Shown one piece after another: positions 14,751 through 21,862 of a DNA stretch of 64,000 nt. Source of the DNA: a virus; IMG/VR virus record IMGVR_UViG_3300022602_000024, positions 186,797 to 250,796 of that record. The stretch is one strand, 5' to 3'. The translations under genes and the position numbers were made by a program. The notes beneath the pieces were generated by a model. The model saw only the letters and a program-made list of their open reading frames with translations, made no database searches and had not been told where the DNA came from. The first letter of the stretch is position 1. Each line of letters starts with the position of its first letter.

Positions 14751-15335
14751 TTATCCTAAAATGTTGTTGAACATTTCTTCCTGGCTCTGCAGGATCATAC
14801 GATACAAGTTGCGATTTTTAAGTGCGTACTCTTGCCCGATGCTGCTTAGGCTTGCTGGGGGCAATTTGCAACGGCTTTCTGTTTCTGTGCCATCAGTGAA
14901 GTTTTTGACATTTAGTCCGTGTTTTTCGCACAATTTACGGATGGGTTGATTCCAAGTTAGGCAATGCATAAACAAATGAACGTATCCACGGTTTCTTGCC
15001 CATAGTATAGCTTCTTCCATCATTTGATCTGCTATACCTTGTTTGCGATGTGCATGATCTACGATTACACCAAACTCCACATCTGTTTCGTTGGTGATTG
15101 CAATATGTACCGTACCCAACCAAACACCATTGCGTTCAGCAACCAAAAAGTGGTGATTATCACTATCGTTGATAAAACTCTGCACTAGATTATCTATAAA
15201 ATAATCAGTAACAGGAATGCCAAAGTACAATCGCAAGGTTTCTTCATCCTGTTCTTTGAGCCAATTGGCATACTGGCGGTATTCAGTGGGTCTTAAAAAT
15301 CTGTTGGCTGGCATAGAAATATTTAGTCCGAACAT
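14751..15335 (-). CDS. GNAT-family N-acetyltransferase
   Basis: 194 residues. 'EFGVIVDHAHRKQGIADQMM' (about 87-106) is the acetyl-CoA-binding motif A (Q/R-x-x-G-x-A), preceded by the beta-strand 'WLGTVHIAITNETDVEF'. The C-terminus ('KHGLNVKNF') fits motif B. Substrate unknown: small metabolite or protein. The start overlaps the DUF3579 gene by 13 bp; a later ATG (MPANRF) is possible. Confidence 0.8.
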   Translation of the reverse strand: MFGLNISMPANRFLRPTEYRQYANWLKEQDEETLRLYFGIPVTDYFIDNLVQSFINDSDNHHFLVAERNGVWLGTVHIAITNETDVEFGVIVDHAHRKQGIADQMMEEAILWARNRGYVHLFMHCLTWNQPIRKLCEKHGLNVKNFTDGTETESRCKLPPASLSSIGQEYALKNRNLYRMILQSQEEMFNNILG

Positions 15336-15607
15336 GGCTCTATCACTAGGTTATTGTCGCTAGCAAAGTTTAAGACAAAATTCAGTGCCAAGGGCTCAAT
15401 GAGCCCGATGCTATCATCCAGCAACACTGAACGAATGCCGTTAACCATTGAGGGCATGAGGTACTTAGAATATGTAGCTGTATGATGACCTTGCCGAGTC
15501 GGAACATTGGTTTTGTAGTGTGCTAGTACGCTACACAATCTGTCGGACCAATCACTGGGACGAAATACATGCCCGGATTGTGTGCGTCCGTGAATAATAT
15601 ACTTCAT
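15323..15607 (-). CDS. DUF3579-family protein
   Basis: 94 residues: 'MKYIIHGRTQSGHVFRPSDWSDRL' begins with the typical 'G-T-x-x-G-x-x-F-R-P-S-D-W' pattern of DUF3579 and ends with 'NFVLNFASDNNL', as in that family. The family is known mainly from Betaproteobacteria, so this gene points to the host. Function unknown. Its ATG overlaps the stop of a 29-aa membrane peptide (TAATG). Confidence 0.8.
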   Translation of the reverse strand: MKYIIHGRTQSGHVFRPSDWSDRLCSVLAHYKTNVPTRQGHHTATYSKYLMPSMVNGIRSVLLDDSIGLIEPLALNFVLNFASDNNLVIEPCSD

Positions 15608-15696
15608 TATCTTGTGATCAACAAATAAGCGATGGTTACAATAACACCAGTGATGGGGATTGTCACTTCAGTTTTTAATTTATCTAAAAATTCCAT
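15607..15696 (-). CDS. 29-aa membrane peptide
   Basis: MEFLDKLKTEVTIPITGVIV then a short hydrophobic tail ending LLITR: one membrane helix after an amphipathic start. It overlaps DUF3579 by one base (TAATG) and lies within a chain of three tiny genes. Real gene status rests on packing rather than homology. Confidence 0.45.
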   Translation of the reverse strand: MEFLDKLKTEVTIPITGVIVTIAYLLITR

Positions 15697-15697
15697 A

Positions 15698-15787
15698 TCA
15701 ATGACCCAACTGCTTGAGTCTTGCTTCGGCAGCGGAATTTCTGATTTCTTTGATACCATTCCACAACCGAATAAAAAATTGTTTCAT
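15698..15787 (-). CDS. 29-aa basic peptide
   Basis: MKQFFIRLWNGIKEIRNSAA followed by EARLKQLGH. Amphipathic and basic. It lies between the 51-aa and 29-aa membrane peptide genes with no gaps; its short form recalls small DUF3563-like peptides, but I cannot confirm that. Confidence 0.4.
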   Translation of the reverse strand: MKQFFIRLWNGIKEIRNSAAEARLKQLGH

Positions 15788-15788
15788 T

Positions 15789-15944
15789 TTACAGTTCCTT
15801 GGCCATTGCTTGACGATTGTATTGATTTAGCCAAAATTCTACTTCAGCAGTGCTGGTAGGACGCTTGCTATTGATGAATTGTTCTATATTGCTGGCTTGA
15901 TGCAGTTTAAAAAACTCTGTAAGTTTTTGTACTAGTTTTGTCAT
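15789..15944 (-). CDS. small protein, 51 aa
   Basis: MTKLVQKLTEFFKLHQASNI and 'STAEVEFWLNQYNRQ' near the C-terminus. It has a Shine-Dalgarno (AAAGGAGTCACAAA) and a sigma70-type promoter with a long leader, and heads the chain leading to DUF3579 and GNAT. Confidence 0.55.
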   Translation of the reverse strand: MTKLVQKLTEFFKLHQASNIEQFINSKRPTSTAEVEFWLNQYNRQAMAKEL

Positions 15945-16017
15945 TTTGTGACTCCTTTTGAATATTAGTGTTTCTACTACTAAGATATTTATCTCTCAGT
16001 GTTTCTACTAATATACA

Positions 16018-16046
16018 ATTATATTGCAAAGCAATATAGAAGTCAA
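16018..16046 (-). promoter_or_regulatory. sigma70-type promoter overlapping a palindrome
   Basis: TTGACT, 17-bp spacer, TATAAT. The spacer and -10 contain TATATTGC-TTT-GCAATATA, an inverted repeat that could be an operator. The leader holds two copies of TAGTAGAAACACT (about 15968-15975 and 15998-16010). Confidence 0.65.
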
Positions 16047-16047
16047 A

Positions 16048-16530
16048 TCAACACTTGGTAAAGTCTTGATATTTGAACCACTTCAGCATCCTGTGTGTGG
16101 TTTTTAAGTGCAAGCCATAGTATTCGAACTGTTCGCGCCATGCAAAAAAATTGGGACCATGTGCACCAGAGAATTCGTAGATGCCCCCGTTTTCTTCACG
16201 GTAAATGTCCCATTGCCACTGGTGCACCATTTCGTGTGCAAGTGTGTTCATAAACCATTGGGCACAGAACCATTTATCAACCAATCGAATTTCAGTATAA
16301 AACTCCATGGTTTTAGGGTGTTGTAACCATCGGCAGATGCCCCAACAACCAGGTACACGGCCTTGGGTTATTTTAGGACGCCGTAGTTGATTATCAAAAA
16401 CATACCTGTTAATGATATTGTAGGCGTAAGTAATGTCTTCGTCTGTGGGACGAAAAGGTTTGCGTTTTTGATCTGCTATGCTAGGCAATGGTAGTTCCAT
16501 TATCCTGCGTATTGGGTTTGGTCTTGCCAT
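16048..16530 (-). CDS. SprT-like zinc metalloprotease
   Basis: 160 residues. 'LAHEMVHQWQWD' carries HExxH (99-103) with a third candidate ligand in 'GAHGPNFFAWR' (H124), the SprT/Spartan arrangement. Spartan enzymes degrade DNA-protein crosslinks; whether the phage protein acts on crosslinks or the wall is not known. No signal peptide, so cytoplasmic. Leader contains a GCCCTC/GAGGGC inverted repeat, and GAGGG serves as the ribosome site. Confidence 0.8.
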   Translation of the reverse strand: MARPNPIRRIMELPLPSIADQKRKPFRPTDEDITYAYNIINRYVFDNQLRRPKITQGRVPGCWGICRWLQHPKTMEFYTEIRLVDKWFCAQWFMNTLAHEMVHQWQWDIYREENGGIYEFSGAHGPNFFAWREQFEYYGLHLKTTHRMLKWFKYQDFTKC

Positions 16531-16597
16531 TGAATTGCCCTCGCTAATGTATTTAAGTATACACTAGGAGGGCAAAAAGTATAGTTATATCGAACGG

Positions 16598-17323
16598 TTA
16601 TCTTAGGGTAGTTTGCCCAATAACTGCACCAGGTTTTTGTAAAGCAGCATCACGTTGAGCTTTGTACGCCTCGTTGTCTACTGGCAACAAATTAATGGTA
16701 GTTACACCACTAACCGAACTTTGTGGAGATGCTACTGGAGCGGCTAGAGCAGGCGTAGATGCTGGCTTATTAGCAGGATCAGCGGCAACCCTATCCAATT
16801 CTTCAAACGCTTCTGGCACACGTTTCTGTGCATCCTTGGTACCTTTGAGCACATTGGTAGTGCCAATTGGCAGGGCTACCAACGCATAAGTCCTGATACG
16901 ATTGCCTTCGCTCACGTGACGCATTTCCACGGTTTCTACACCAGTAATGTCTATGTCTGGACAAATACTGCGAACAGTAAGTTCACTGTTTTCACTGCTG
17001 GCACTGTCGTTATCGATCTTGGCCATTTTCATTTGGCTACGTACTTTGCCGCCGGCTGCAATACAAATCTTAGCATAAGCAATGGTCTTGGCCTTCATGT
17101 CTGCCATACCAAAATCACTGGATGTTGCAGTGCCATTTTCATAAACTGCATTAGGTGACTTAGGCAACCGGCTCATCCAATCAGGGGCTTTATCAACTGC
17201 GGACTGCATGTTGCTGATTTGTTGAGTATAAACTGCTTGTTGGTTTTGTGCATAGTTTGTCTGTGCAGTACTACATGCACTCAGCAAAACTGCAATACCT
17301 GCTACAACGGCTAACTTTTTCAT
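16598..17323 (-). CDS. LPP20-like lipoprotein, 241 aa
   Basis: Signal 'MKKLAVVAGIAVLLSACSTA' with lipobox LSAC (C17). 'PDWMSRLPKSPNAVYENGTA' and the helix 'MADMKAKTIAYAKICIAAGG' resemble LPP20-type lipoproteins. Pro/Ala-rich linker about residues 185-205. Strong promoter. It would be an outer-membrane lipoprotein made by the phage, possibly for envelope changes or superinfection exclusion, which is only inference. Confidence 0.7.
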   Translation of the reverse strand: MKKLAVVAGIAVLLSACSTAQTNYAQNQQAVYTQQISNMQSAVDKAPDWMSRLPKSPNAVYENGTATSSDFGMADMKAKTIAYAKICIAAGGKVRSQMKMAKIDNDSASSENSELTVRSICPDIDITGVETVEMRHVSEGNRIRTYALVALPIGTTNVLKGTKDAQKRVPEAFEELDRVAADPANKPASTPALAAPVASPQSSVSGVTTINLLPVDNEAYKAQRDAALQKPGAVIGQTTLR

Positions 17324-17353
17324 GATCTACCTTTCGGTGTTAATTAAAAATAC

Positions 17354-17382
17354 ATTATACAACAATAATCAAAACTTGTCAA
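17354..17382 (-). promoter_or_regulatory. consensus sigma70-type promoter
   Basis: TTGACA, 17-bp spacer, TATAAT for the LPP20-like lipoprotein gene; it overlaps the 3' end of the upstream secreted-protein gene. Confidence 0.85.
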
Positions 17383-17932
17383 CCACAGACCATTTTGAGT
17401 CTGGTGTCGAGTCTATTTTGCAGATAACTCCTTGATAAGTTATCAGGTTATTGTCTCTTGAGGCCTGTTCTGTAAAATATCTACACCGTGTGCCTTTGTA
17501 GACGAAATAAGGTCTTTCCGCCGGCATAGTATGTAGATCAGTTTCACTTTCCCAAATTACGTCCCCGACCCGAACAGGATGAATTTGGATTTCCGGAGCA
17601 TCACTACAAACCATCTGCATATCTGCAGACATTTGAGTGGGCTCTACTTCAGCTAATACGTAGCCACGACCAATGTCACGGGCACGCATACAGGCCTCAG
17701 ATTCTGTTTTGGCATTGGCTGACCCTTCAGCATTGTGCCATGAGTTACCAATGTAAACTCTATAACTAACTACACAATGACTGCCCACTGCATCCGGAGT
17801 CGCCATACGTCGAAAGTCAGTGGGACCAGCCACAATGTTTTGCCGTGTCATGCGAATGTTGGAATGTAGGTAGCAATCTGCCGCTGCATTCAACGCCAAC
17901 AAACAAAGTCCAAATGTGGCAATCTTTTTCAT
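17369..17932 (-). CDS. secreted protein, 187 aa
   Basis: Signal peptide 'MKKIATFGLCLLALNAAAD', cleavage near residue 19. Eight cysteines in the mature part suggest disulfides, so a periplasmic or extracellular protein. No domain recognised. Its start overlaps the stop of the gene before it by 4 bp; the two secreted proteins likely work together. Confidence 0.65.
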   Translation of the reverse strand: MKKIATFGLCLLALNAAADCYLHSNIRMTRQNIVAGPTDFRRMATPDAVGSHCVVSYRVYIGNSWHNAEGSANAKTESEACMRARDIGRGYVLAEVEPTQMSADMQMVCSDAPEIQIHPVRVGDVIWESETDLHTMPAERPYFVYKGTRCRYFTEQASRDNNLITYQGVICKIDSTPDSKWSVVDKF

Positions 17933-18231
17933 TTCTTGTATCTATCCGGATTTGAACAATCAACTCTGAGTTCCCATATCAATGCTCGGAATCGTAAATT
18001 AATTAATCTGTACTTGTTGTCTAATGCTTCAGGTGGTACATTTAATACACCCCAATACATTTGTTGAAGTTCTAAATAATTTACAATTTGATCAATGTAA
18101 GGGCAACTGTCTGGACCATAATGTAAAGTTAAAAGTTGTTGGTATGATAATTTTGGGTATGTGACCAAAACCTGACTGTGCGCAGATATTAGTAATCCTA
18201 AACTTATCAATAACCCAACTACTGTTTTCAT
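17929..18231 (-). CDS. secreted protein, 100 aa
   Basis: Signal peptide 'MKTVVGLLISLGLLISAHS', then an aromatic helical domain with two Cys ('DSCPYIDQIVNY' and 'RVDCSNPDRY'). Start overlaps the upstream stop (ATGA). Unknown family. Confidence 0.6.
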   Translation of the reverse strand: MKTVVGLLISLGLLISAHSQVLVTYPKLSYQQLLTLHYGPDSCPYIDQIVNYLELQQMYWGVLNVPPEALDNKYRLINLRFRALIWELRVDCSNPDRYKK

Positions 18232-18386
18232 CGTGTTTTATGGAACATGGTTACAGATTTAACGGCAGCCTTGGCAGTTGATTCATCAACTCCGGCATTG
18301 CGTTGAACATAACGAACCGCATCGCGGGTGTTAAACTGCAATTGGAATACTGCTTGATTGGCCATGGTTTCAACTAATGCGTTCAT
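18228..18386 (-). CDS. small protein, 52 aa
   Basis: MNALVETMANQAVFQLQFNT then 'RDAVRYVQRNAGVDESTAK', looking like a small UBA/CUE-like or helix bundle. Start and stop both overlap neighbours by 4 bp, strongly suggesting a real, coupled gene. Function unknown. Confidence 0.55.
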   Translation of the reverse strand: MNALVETMANQAVFQLQFNTRDAVRYVQRNAGVDESTAKAAVKSVTMFHKTR

Positions 18387-18604
18387 TTTTTCCCCTTTGA
18401 TTTGAACTCTTTGTTAACATAAAAACTCAACAACTTTTGATTAATGTAAGTAACCAAATCTGTATTAAGACCTTCTGCGGTAAACCTTACGGGACAACTG
18501 CCCCAGGTACCTCGTTTAAGGAACTCAAAATAATAACTTCTATGTTTAGGATCCGTTTCGTCAAACGAAATAACCGGACGAGATCTAAGATATAGCAAAC
18601 TCAT
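18383..18604 (-). CDS. unknown small protein, 73 aa
   Basis: MSLLYLRSRPVISFDETDPK, basic C-terminus ending KSKGKK. Shine-Dalgarno GGAGTCAGCA. A short beta/alpha fold ('TWGSCPVRFTAEGLNTDLVTY' region). No recognised family. Confidence 0.55.
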   Translation of the reverse strand: MSLLYLRSRPVISFDETDPKHRSYYFEFLKRGTWGSCPVRFTAEGLNTDLVTYINQKLLSFYVNKEFKSKGKK

Positions 18605-18633
18605 TGCTGACTCCAGTGGTTAAAAACTTTATT

Positions 18634-18816
18634 TTACTTGATATTTCTAATTCTGTTAATAACAGCATCAGCTTCTGGGGTGCCATAACATTCCATAACA
18701 ATGTTATCTAACTCATCAGCAAATCCATCCAGTATAGAAGAAACAAATTCATCTACTGCTGATGCGTTTTGCTGGACCGGCAATTTAAAAGAATAAGAAA
18801 GAATCTCTTTGTTCAT
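18634..18816 (-). CDS. unknown small protein, 60 aa
   Basis: MNKEILSYSFKLPVQQNASA, acidic middle helix. AAGGAG ribosome site lies inside the preceding membrane peptide gene, whose stop overlaps its start (ATGA). Confidence 0.55.
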   Translation of the reverse strand: MNKEILSYSFKLPVQQNASAVDEFVSSILDGFADELDNIVMECYGTPEADAVINRIRNIK

Positions 18817-18935
18817 AACATACTCCTTAAGTATTGTGCAATTTCCATACCAAACACAATCAATGCAGATGCTACCGCAGTCAACAAGATTGTGCCAACA
18901 AATAACAAGACGGGAATTAAAGGATCTTGTTTCAT
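18813..18935 (-). CDS. single-pass membrane peptide, 40 aa
   Basis: MKQDPLIPVLLFVGTILLTA followed by more hydrophobic residues, then 'MEIAQYLRSML'. One long membrane helix. Start and stop overlap neighbouring genes by 4 bp. Confidence 0.55.
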   Translation of the reverse strand: MKQDPLIPVLLFVGTILLTAVASALIVFGMEIAQYLRSML

Positions 18936-19108
18936 GATTCTACCGGAGCAAAAAGATTTTCAAATCCAGCCATTACATCATAAAATGCACCTAGTTCAGT
19001 AAGACTAAACTCATAGGTGTGTTCTTTAATATAAAAGAGTGTCTCTAACAAAGGCATTTGAAGTTGTTCTTGAATTGCCTGTATTGTGGTCATTGATTGT
19101 GAGTGCAT
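18932..19108 (-). CDS. small protein, 58 aa
   Basis: MHSQSMTTIQAIQEQLQMPL, helical and acidic, with 'LTELGAFYDVMAGFENLF'. AAGGAG ribosome site. No family recognised; its stop overlaps the start of the membrane peptide gene. Confidence 0.55.
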   Translation of the reverse strand: MHSQSMTTIQAIQEQLQMPLLETLFYIKEHTYEFSLTELGAFYDVMAGFENLFAPVES

Positions 19109-19118
19109 AGTGATCTCC

Positions 19119-19382
19119 TTAAGCAGCGACAGATTGGTTACGTTTTTCGTCCATCATTTCAAACAAGATGAACTTGGCAATGTTTAAATTACAACGGATC
19201 AACTCGTCAGTAAATGGTGAACCAATTGTGGGATTCTTCATTGCAATCATTTCTTGGCAGTCTGACATGATGCCAGCAACAACCATTTCGAGTCCGGAAC
19301 ATTTTGCAGTGATACTATTCATGTATTGATCACGAATTTGTTGCTCAGTTAACCCACCGTACATTTTAGTTTCTGTTGACAT
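19119..19382 (-). CDS. small helical protein, 87 aa
   Basis: Starts MSTETKMYGGLTEQQIRDQY. The ATG at 19382 (6 nt after GGAG) is chosen; the longer ORF from 19445 simply translates the promoter repeat. Two helical segments and three Cys. Carried by an early promoter cassette. Function unknown. Confidence 0.6.
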   Translation of the reverse strand: MSTETKMYGGLTEQQIRDQYMNSITAKCSGLEMVVAGIMSDCQEMIAMKNPTIGSPFTDELIRCNLNIAKFILFEMMDEKRNQSVAA

Positions 19383-19386
19383 CATT

Positions 19387-19446
19387 AACTCCTTTTTGCT
19401 TAACATGCTGTTATTATACTCGATCTTGAATTTTTGGACAACCAAA
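19387..19446 (-). repeat. 60-bp promoter/leader repeat, copy 1
   Basis: Exactly identical to 19629-19688. It carries TTGTCC (19436-19441), 17-bp spacer, TATAAT (19413-19418), a leader and Shine-Dalgarno. A TGTTG/CAACA stem-loop follows at about 19450-19467. Confidence 0.9.
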
Positions 19447-19474
19447 CTGTGTTGTTTTTTAGCAACAAGTGTGA

Positions 19475-19624
19475 TTATGCCACTACTTCCAAAATGACAT
19501 CATCGTAGTTTTGTGCAATCCACTCTTTATAGACTGCTTTGGCCTGATTTAAATCATCGCCTTCATAATCAGCTACGCCGCCTACCCAAACAATAAATTT
19601 GCTGACGTTATTTGCGTTTGACAT
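19475..19624 (-). CDS. small acidic protein, 49 aa
   Basis: Starts MSNANNVSKFIVWVGGVADY. Start chosen at 19624 next to AAGGAG; the longer ORF repeats the same 20 residues as the neighbouring cassette because both translate the promoter repeat. 'DDLNQAKAVYKEWIAQNYDD' helix. Function unknown. Confidence 0.6.
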   Translation of the reverse strand: MSNANNVSKFIVWVGGVADYEGDDLNQAKAVYKEWIAQNYDDVILEVVA

Positions 19625-19628
19625 ATTC

Positions 19629-19688
19629 AACTCCTTTTTGCTTAACATGCTGTTATTATACTCGATCTTGAATTTTTGGACAACCAAA
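19629..19688 (-). repeat. 60-bp promoter/leader repeat, copy 2
   Basis: Identical to 19387-19446: TTGTCC (19678-19683), 17-bp spacer, TATAAT (19655-19660). Stem-loop TGTTG/CAACA at about 19691-19709 at the end of the upstream gene. Confidence 0.9.
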
Positions 19689-19699
19689 AAGTGTTGTTT

Positions 19700-19903
19700 T
19701 TATGCAACAAAATCAATTATGTACTCGCCTGCAACAGGACCATTGAGTTCAATTGAGCCATAAGTCAAATATAGTTCGTCGTATACTTCTTGCAGTTTTT
19801 CTTCTGAACATTCTACAAAAAGACTACCATTGTAGAAACAGGCCTTACGAGCTTCGCCTAAAATTGTTTCTACACGATTTAGTACTACAGTTTCGAATCC
19901 CAT
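19700..19903 (-). CDS. small protein, 67 aa
   Basis: MGFETVVLNRVETILGEARK, then an alpha/beta sequence with 'FVECSEEKLQEVYDELYL'. Its stop codon lies inside the stem-loop of the next cassette. Function unknown. Confidence 0.6.
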   Translation of the reverse strand: MGFETVVLNRVETILGEARKACFYNGSLFVECSEEKLQEVYDELYLTYGSIELNGPVAGEYIIDFVA

Positions 19904-19933
19904 TTAAGACTCCTTTTTGCTGAACATGTATTG

Positions 19934-19962
19934 ATTATACTGCATTTCGAATTATGGGTCAA
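19934..19962 (-). promoter_or_regulatory. early promoter in repeated cassette
   Basis: TTGACC, 17-bp spacer, TATAAT, leader like the other cassettes; directly preceded by a rho-independent terminator. Confidence 0.8.
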
Positions 19963-19965
19963 CCA

Positions 19966-19991
19966 AAAGAAAACCCGCTAAAAAGCGGGTT
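19966..19991 (-). terminator. rho-independent terminator after the phasin-like gene
   Basis: AACCCGCT / AGCGGGTT stem followed by TTCTTTT on the minus strand. Confidence 0.85.
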
Positions 19992-20022
19992 GTTGCAGTA
20001 TTACAACGGTAATACTAAAGTA

Positions 20023-20265
20023 TTACTTTTTAGCGAATGCTTTAGTGTAGTCAAATTTACCAATTTCTTGGAAAGTTTTGGTAAATTCTTCTGCAAAAGT
20101 AGTAGCAGTTTCTGTACCAGTTTTGACAGCTTTTTTGGTATATTCCGTTTGTGCATCCACAAAGTCGTTCATTGCGGTGGCAATGGCTTTGTTGGTTACG
20201 AAAGTGTTTACAAACATTTTCTTACCTGTTTGGATTGTGTCAATGGTTGAATCTAATGCGAACAT
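20023..20265 (-). CDS. phasin-like protein, 80 aa
   Basis: MFALDSTIDTIQTGKKMFVN with 'AIATAMNDFVDAQTEYTKKA' and 'TATTFAEEFTKTF', an amphipathic helical pattern like phasins, which coat polyhydroxyalkanoate granules. Betaproteobacteria often store PHA, so a granule-binding phage protein is plausible but unproven; generic amphipathic helices could give the same look. Shine-Dalgarno AAAGGAG and both -10-like and TATAAATA motifs lie upstream. Confidence 0.5.
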   Translation of the reverse strand: MFALDSTIDTIQTGKKMFVNTFVTNKAIATAMNDFVDAQTEYTKKAVKTGTETATTFAEEFTKTFQEIGKFDYTKAFAKK

Positions 20266-20355
20266 AATATGTCTCCTTTAAAATTGTATTATACATTTAT
20301 TTATATTGCGCTGCAACACAAAATCACAAAAATTTTAGTGAATGGTCACTAGATG

Positions 20356-20362
20356 TTAAATA
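20356..20362 (+). promoter_or_regulatory. late promoter motif
   Basis: TTAAATA 31 nt before the ATG at 20394, with AGGAG as ribosome site. Confidence 0.45.
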
Positions 20363-20393
20363 ACTGTATCCAATTAAACATAGGAGTTCAAAA

Positions 20394-20711
20394 ATGGAAA
20401 TTATCATCGCTATTGTTATCGTAGTTGCTTTTGTTGCAGTATGGTACAACCGTCGTTCGCCAGCAGCACCTGTTGTCGAAGCAGAAACATTTTCTGACAA
20501 CGGTATCAAGTTCACAGCCAAAGAAGAAGCACCCGCACCAGTTGTAGCACCTGCTGCTCCTGCACCTGTTGTGGCCGAAACAACACCTGCCAAGAAGCCA
20601 CGTGCCAAAAAGCCTGCGGTAGTGGCAAAAACTGCTACCAATGCTAAGAAAGCATCAAGTGCCAAAAAAGCACCTGCTAAGAAACCAGCGAAAACTGCAA
20701 AAGCAAAATAA
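20394..20711 (+). CDS. membrane-anchored Lys/Ala-rich histone-H1-like protein
   Basis: 105 residues. Residues 1-17 (MEIIIAIVIVVAFVAVW) are a membrane anchor; the rest is a Pro/Ala linker and a 'KKPAKTAKAK'-type basic tail like bacterial histone-H1 homologues. Such tails bind DNA or RNA without sequence preference; anchoring would hold nucleic acid at the membrane. Transcribed late, and its stop overlaps the start of the glycosyltransferase gene (TAATG). Confidence 0.6.
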   Translation: MEIIIAIVIVVAFVAVWYNRRSPAAPVVEAETFSDNGIKFTAKEEAPAPVVAPAAPAPVVAETTPAKKPRAKKPAVVAKTATNAKKASSAKKAPAKKPAKTAKAK

Positions 20712-21862
20712 TGATTGTTGATCCCGCATTCGGAGTTTATGTAGACTCCGAAAGTGCTCGCTGGCACTTTAATCAGTTTGCGGTATTACAATTTAGATAC
20801 GACTTATTTAATAGGACTATAGATGACTTTGTCACTACAGACCGTTATGTAAGTCGTATCGCCGCTTTTCACGTACCATTTCCCGCAGAGCACACTTGGC
20901 TGGAGCGAGTAGAAAGACTGTTGCCATTGTGCCGGCACATATTTGTATTTTGCAGTGAACTACATGATCGCACAGTAGAACAACTGCGTAGCCTGGATAG
21001 ACCCAACATCAGCATTTACGCCTGCGGAGTATTTGCAGAGCCATTTCAACACGCAACACAGGGTGCTTGGATGGATTGGTTGCATACTAGTAGCGAGTTT
21101 TATGCACGAACAAAACCTGGCTTTTTAGATGACAAATTAACACCTTACAAGCCTAAATCTCTGTCGTTTGATGTCCTGTTGGGCAATCAACGCACGCATA
21201 GAGATTTTGTATATAACTATGTAAACGATTACATAAAAGACCACGCCGTAATGACCTATGTGTATCATGCACATTTACCAATCATCAACAGTGATAAGTT
21301 TATTATGGAAACAGACGGAGTAGAGTTTGATGCCAATAGATCCTATACTCATAGCATAGACTCTGTTCGATATTATGGACGATGGATGACATTAAGCCAA
21401 GTTATACCCTTAAAGATATACAATCAAACTGCGTACACTATTGTAACTGAAACCAACTTTAGCAATGACTATAATTTTTACACAGAAAAAATAGTTAAAC
21501 CCATATTGGCACGCAGACTGTTCATTGTGATTGCTGGACAGAACTATTTGCGAAATTTACGTGCATTTGGTTTTAGAACCTTTGATGGTATCATTGATGA
21601 AACATACGATACCATTGCCAACAATGAACAACGGTGGGCTGCCGCTATGGAGCAAGCACGTTGGCTAACTACCCAAGATCAATCCGCAATATTAAGTCAA
21701 GTACAAGAGATTGCAGAACATAATTATCGATTGATCACTGAAAAAAACTGGTATCGAGATTTCAATCAAGTACTAGAACAAGAAGTGCAGGTATTAGTCG
21801 ATAATACCGAAATTAGCCCATCTAGCATCACCAAGACTTACCCATCCCAACGGCCCACCTAA
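20711..21862 (+). CDS. glycosyltransferase-like protein (exostosin/FT10-like C-terminus)
   Basis: 383 residues. The segment 'YTEKIVKPILARRLFIVIAG' at about 256-276, then 'FGFRTFDGIIDETYD', matches the nucleotide-sugar binding half of exostosin or alpha-fucosyltransferase-type enzymes (S/T-E-K-x-x-K-P). The plus-strand gene at 26433 has the same motif, so they are paralogues. Likely transfers a sugar to a host glycan or virion protein. Its 3' end overlaps the convergent fibre gene by 69 bp. Confidence 0.65.
   Translation: MIVDPAFGVYVDSESARWHFNQFAVLQFRYDLFNRTIDDFVTTDRYVSRIAAFHVPFPAEHTWLERVERLLPLCRHIFVFCSELHDRTVEQLRSLDRPNISIYACGVFAEPFQHATQGAWMDWLHTSSEFYARTKPGFLDDKLTPYKPKSLSFDVLLGNQRTHRDFVYNYVNDYIKDHAVMTYVYHAHLPIINSDKFIMETDGVEFDANRSYTHSIDSVRYYGRWMTLSQVIPLKIYNQTAYTIVTETNFSNDYNFYTEKIVKPILARRLFIVIAGQNYLRNLRAFGFRTFDGIIDETYDTIANNEQRWAAAMEQARWLTTQDQSAILSQVQEIAEHNYRLITEKNWYRDFNQVLEQEVQVLVDNTEISPSSITKTYPSQRPT

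Noticed and set aside
19385-19445. N-terminal 20-residue extension shared by two small proteins
   Set aside because: It is a translation of the duplicated promoter and leader, lying upstream of the Shine-Dalgarno, so not protein-coding.
20324-20767. 147-aa minus-strand ORF opposite the histone-like gene
   Set aside because: Antisense of an Ala/Lys-rich coding region; hydrophobic Ala/Phe runs come from the complement of AAA and GCC codons.
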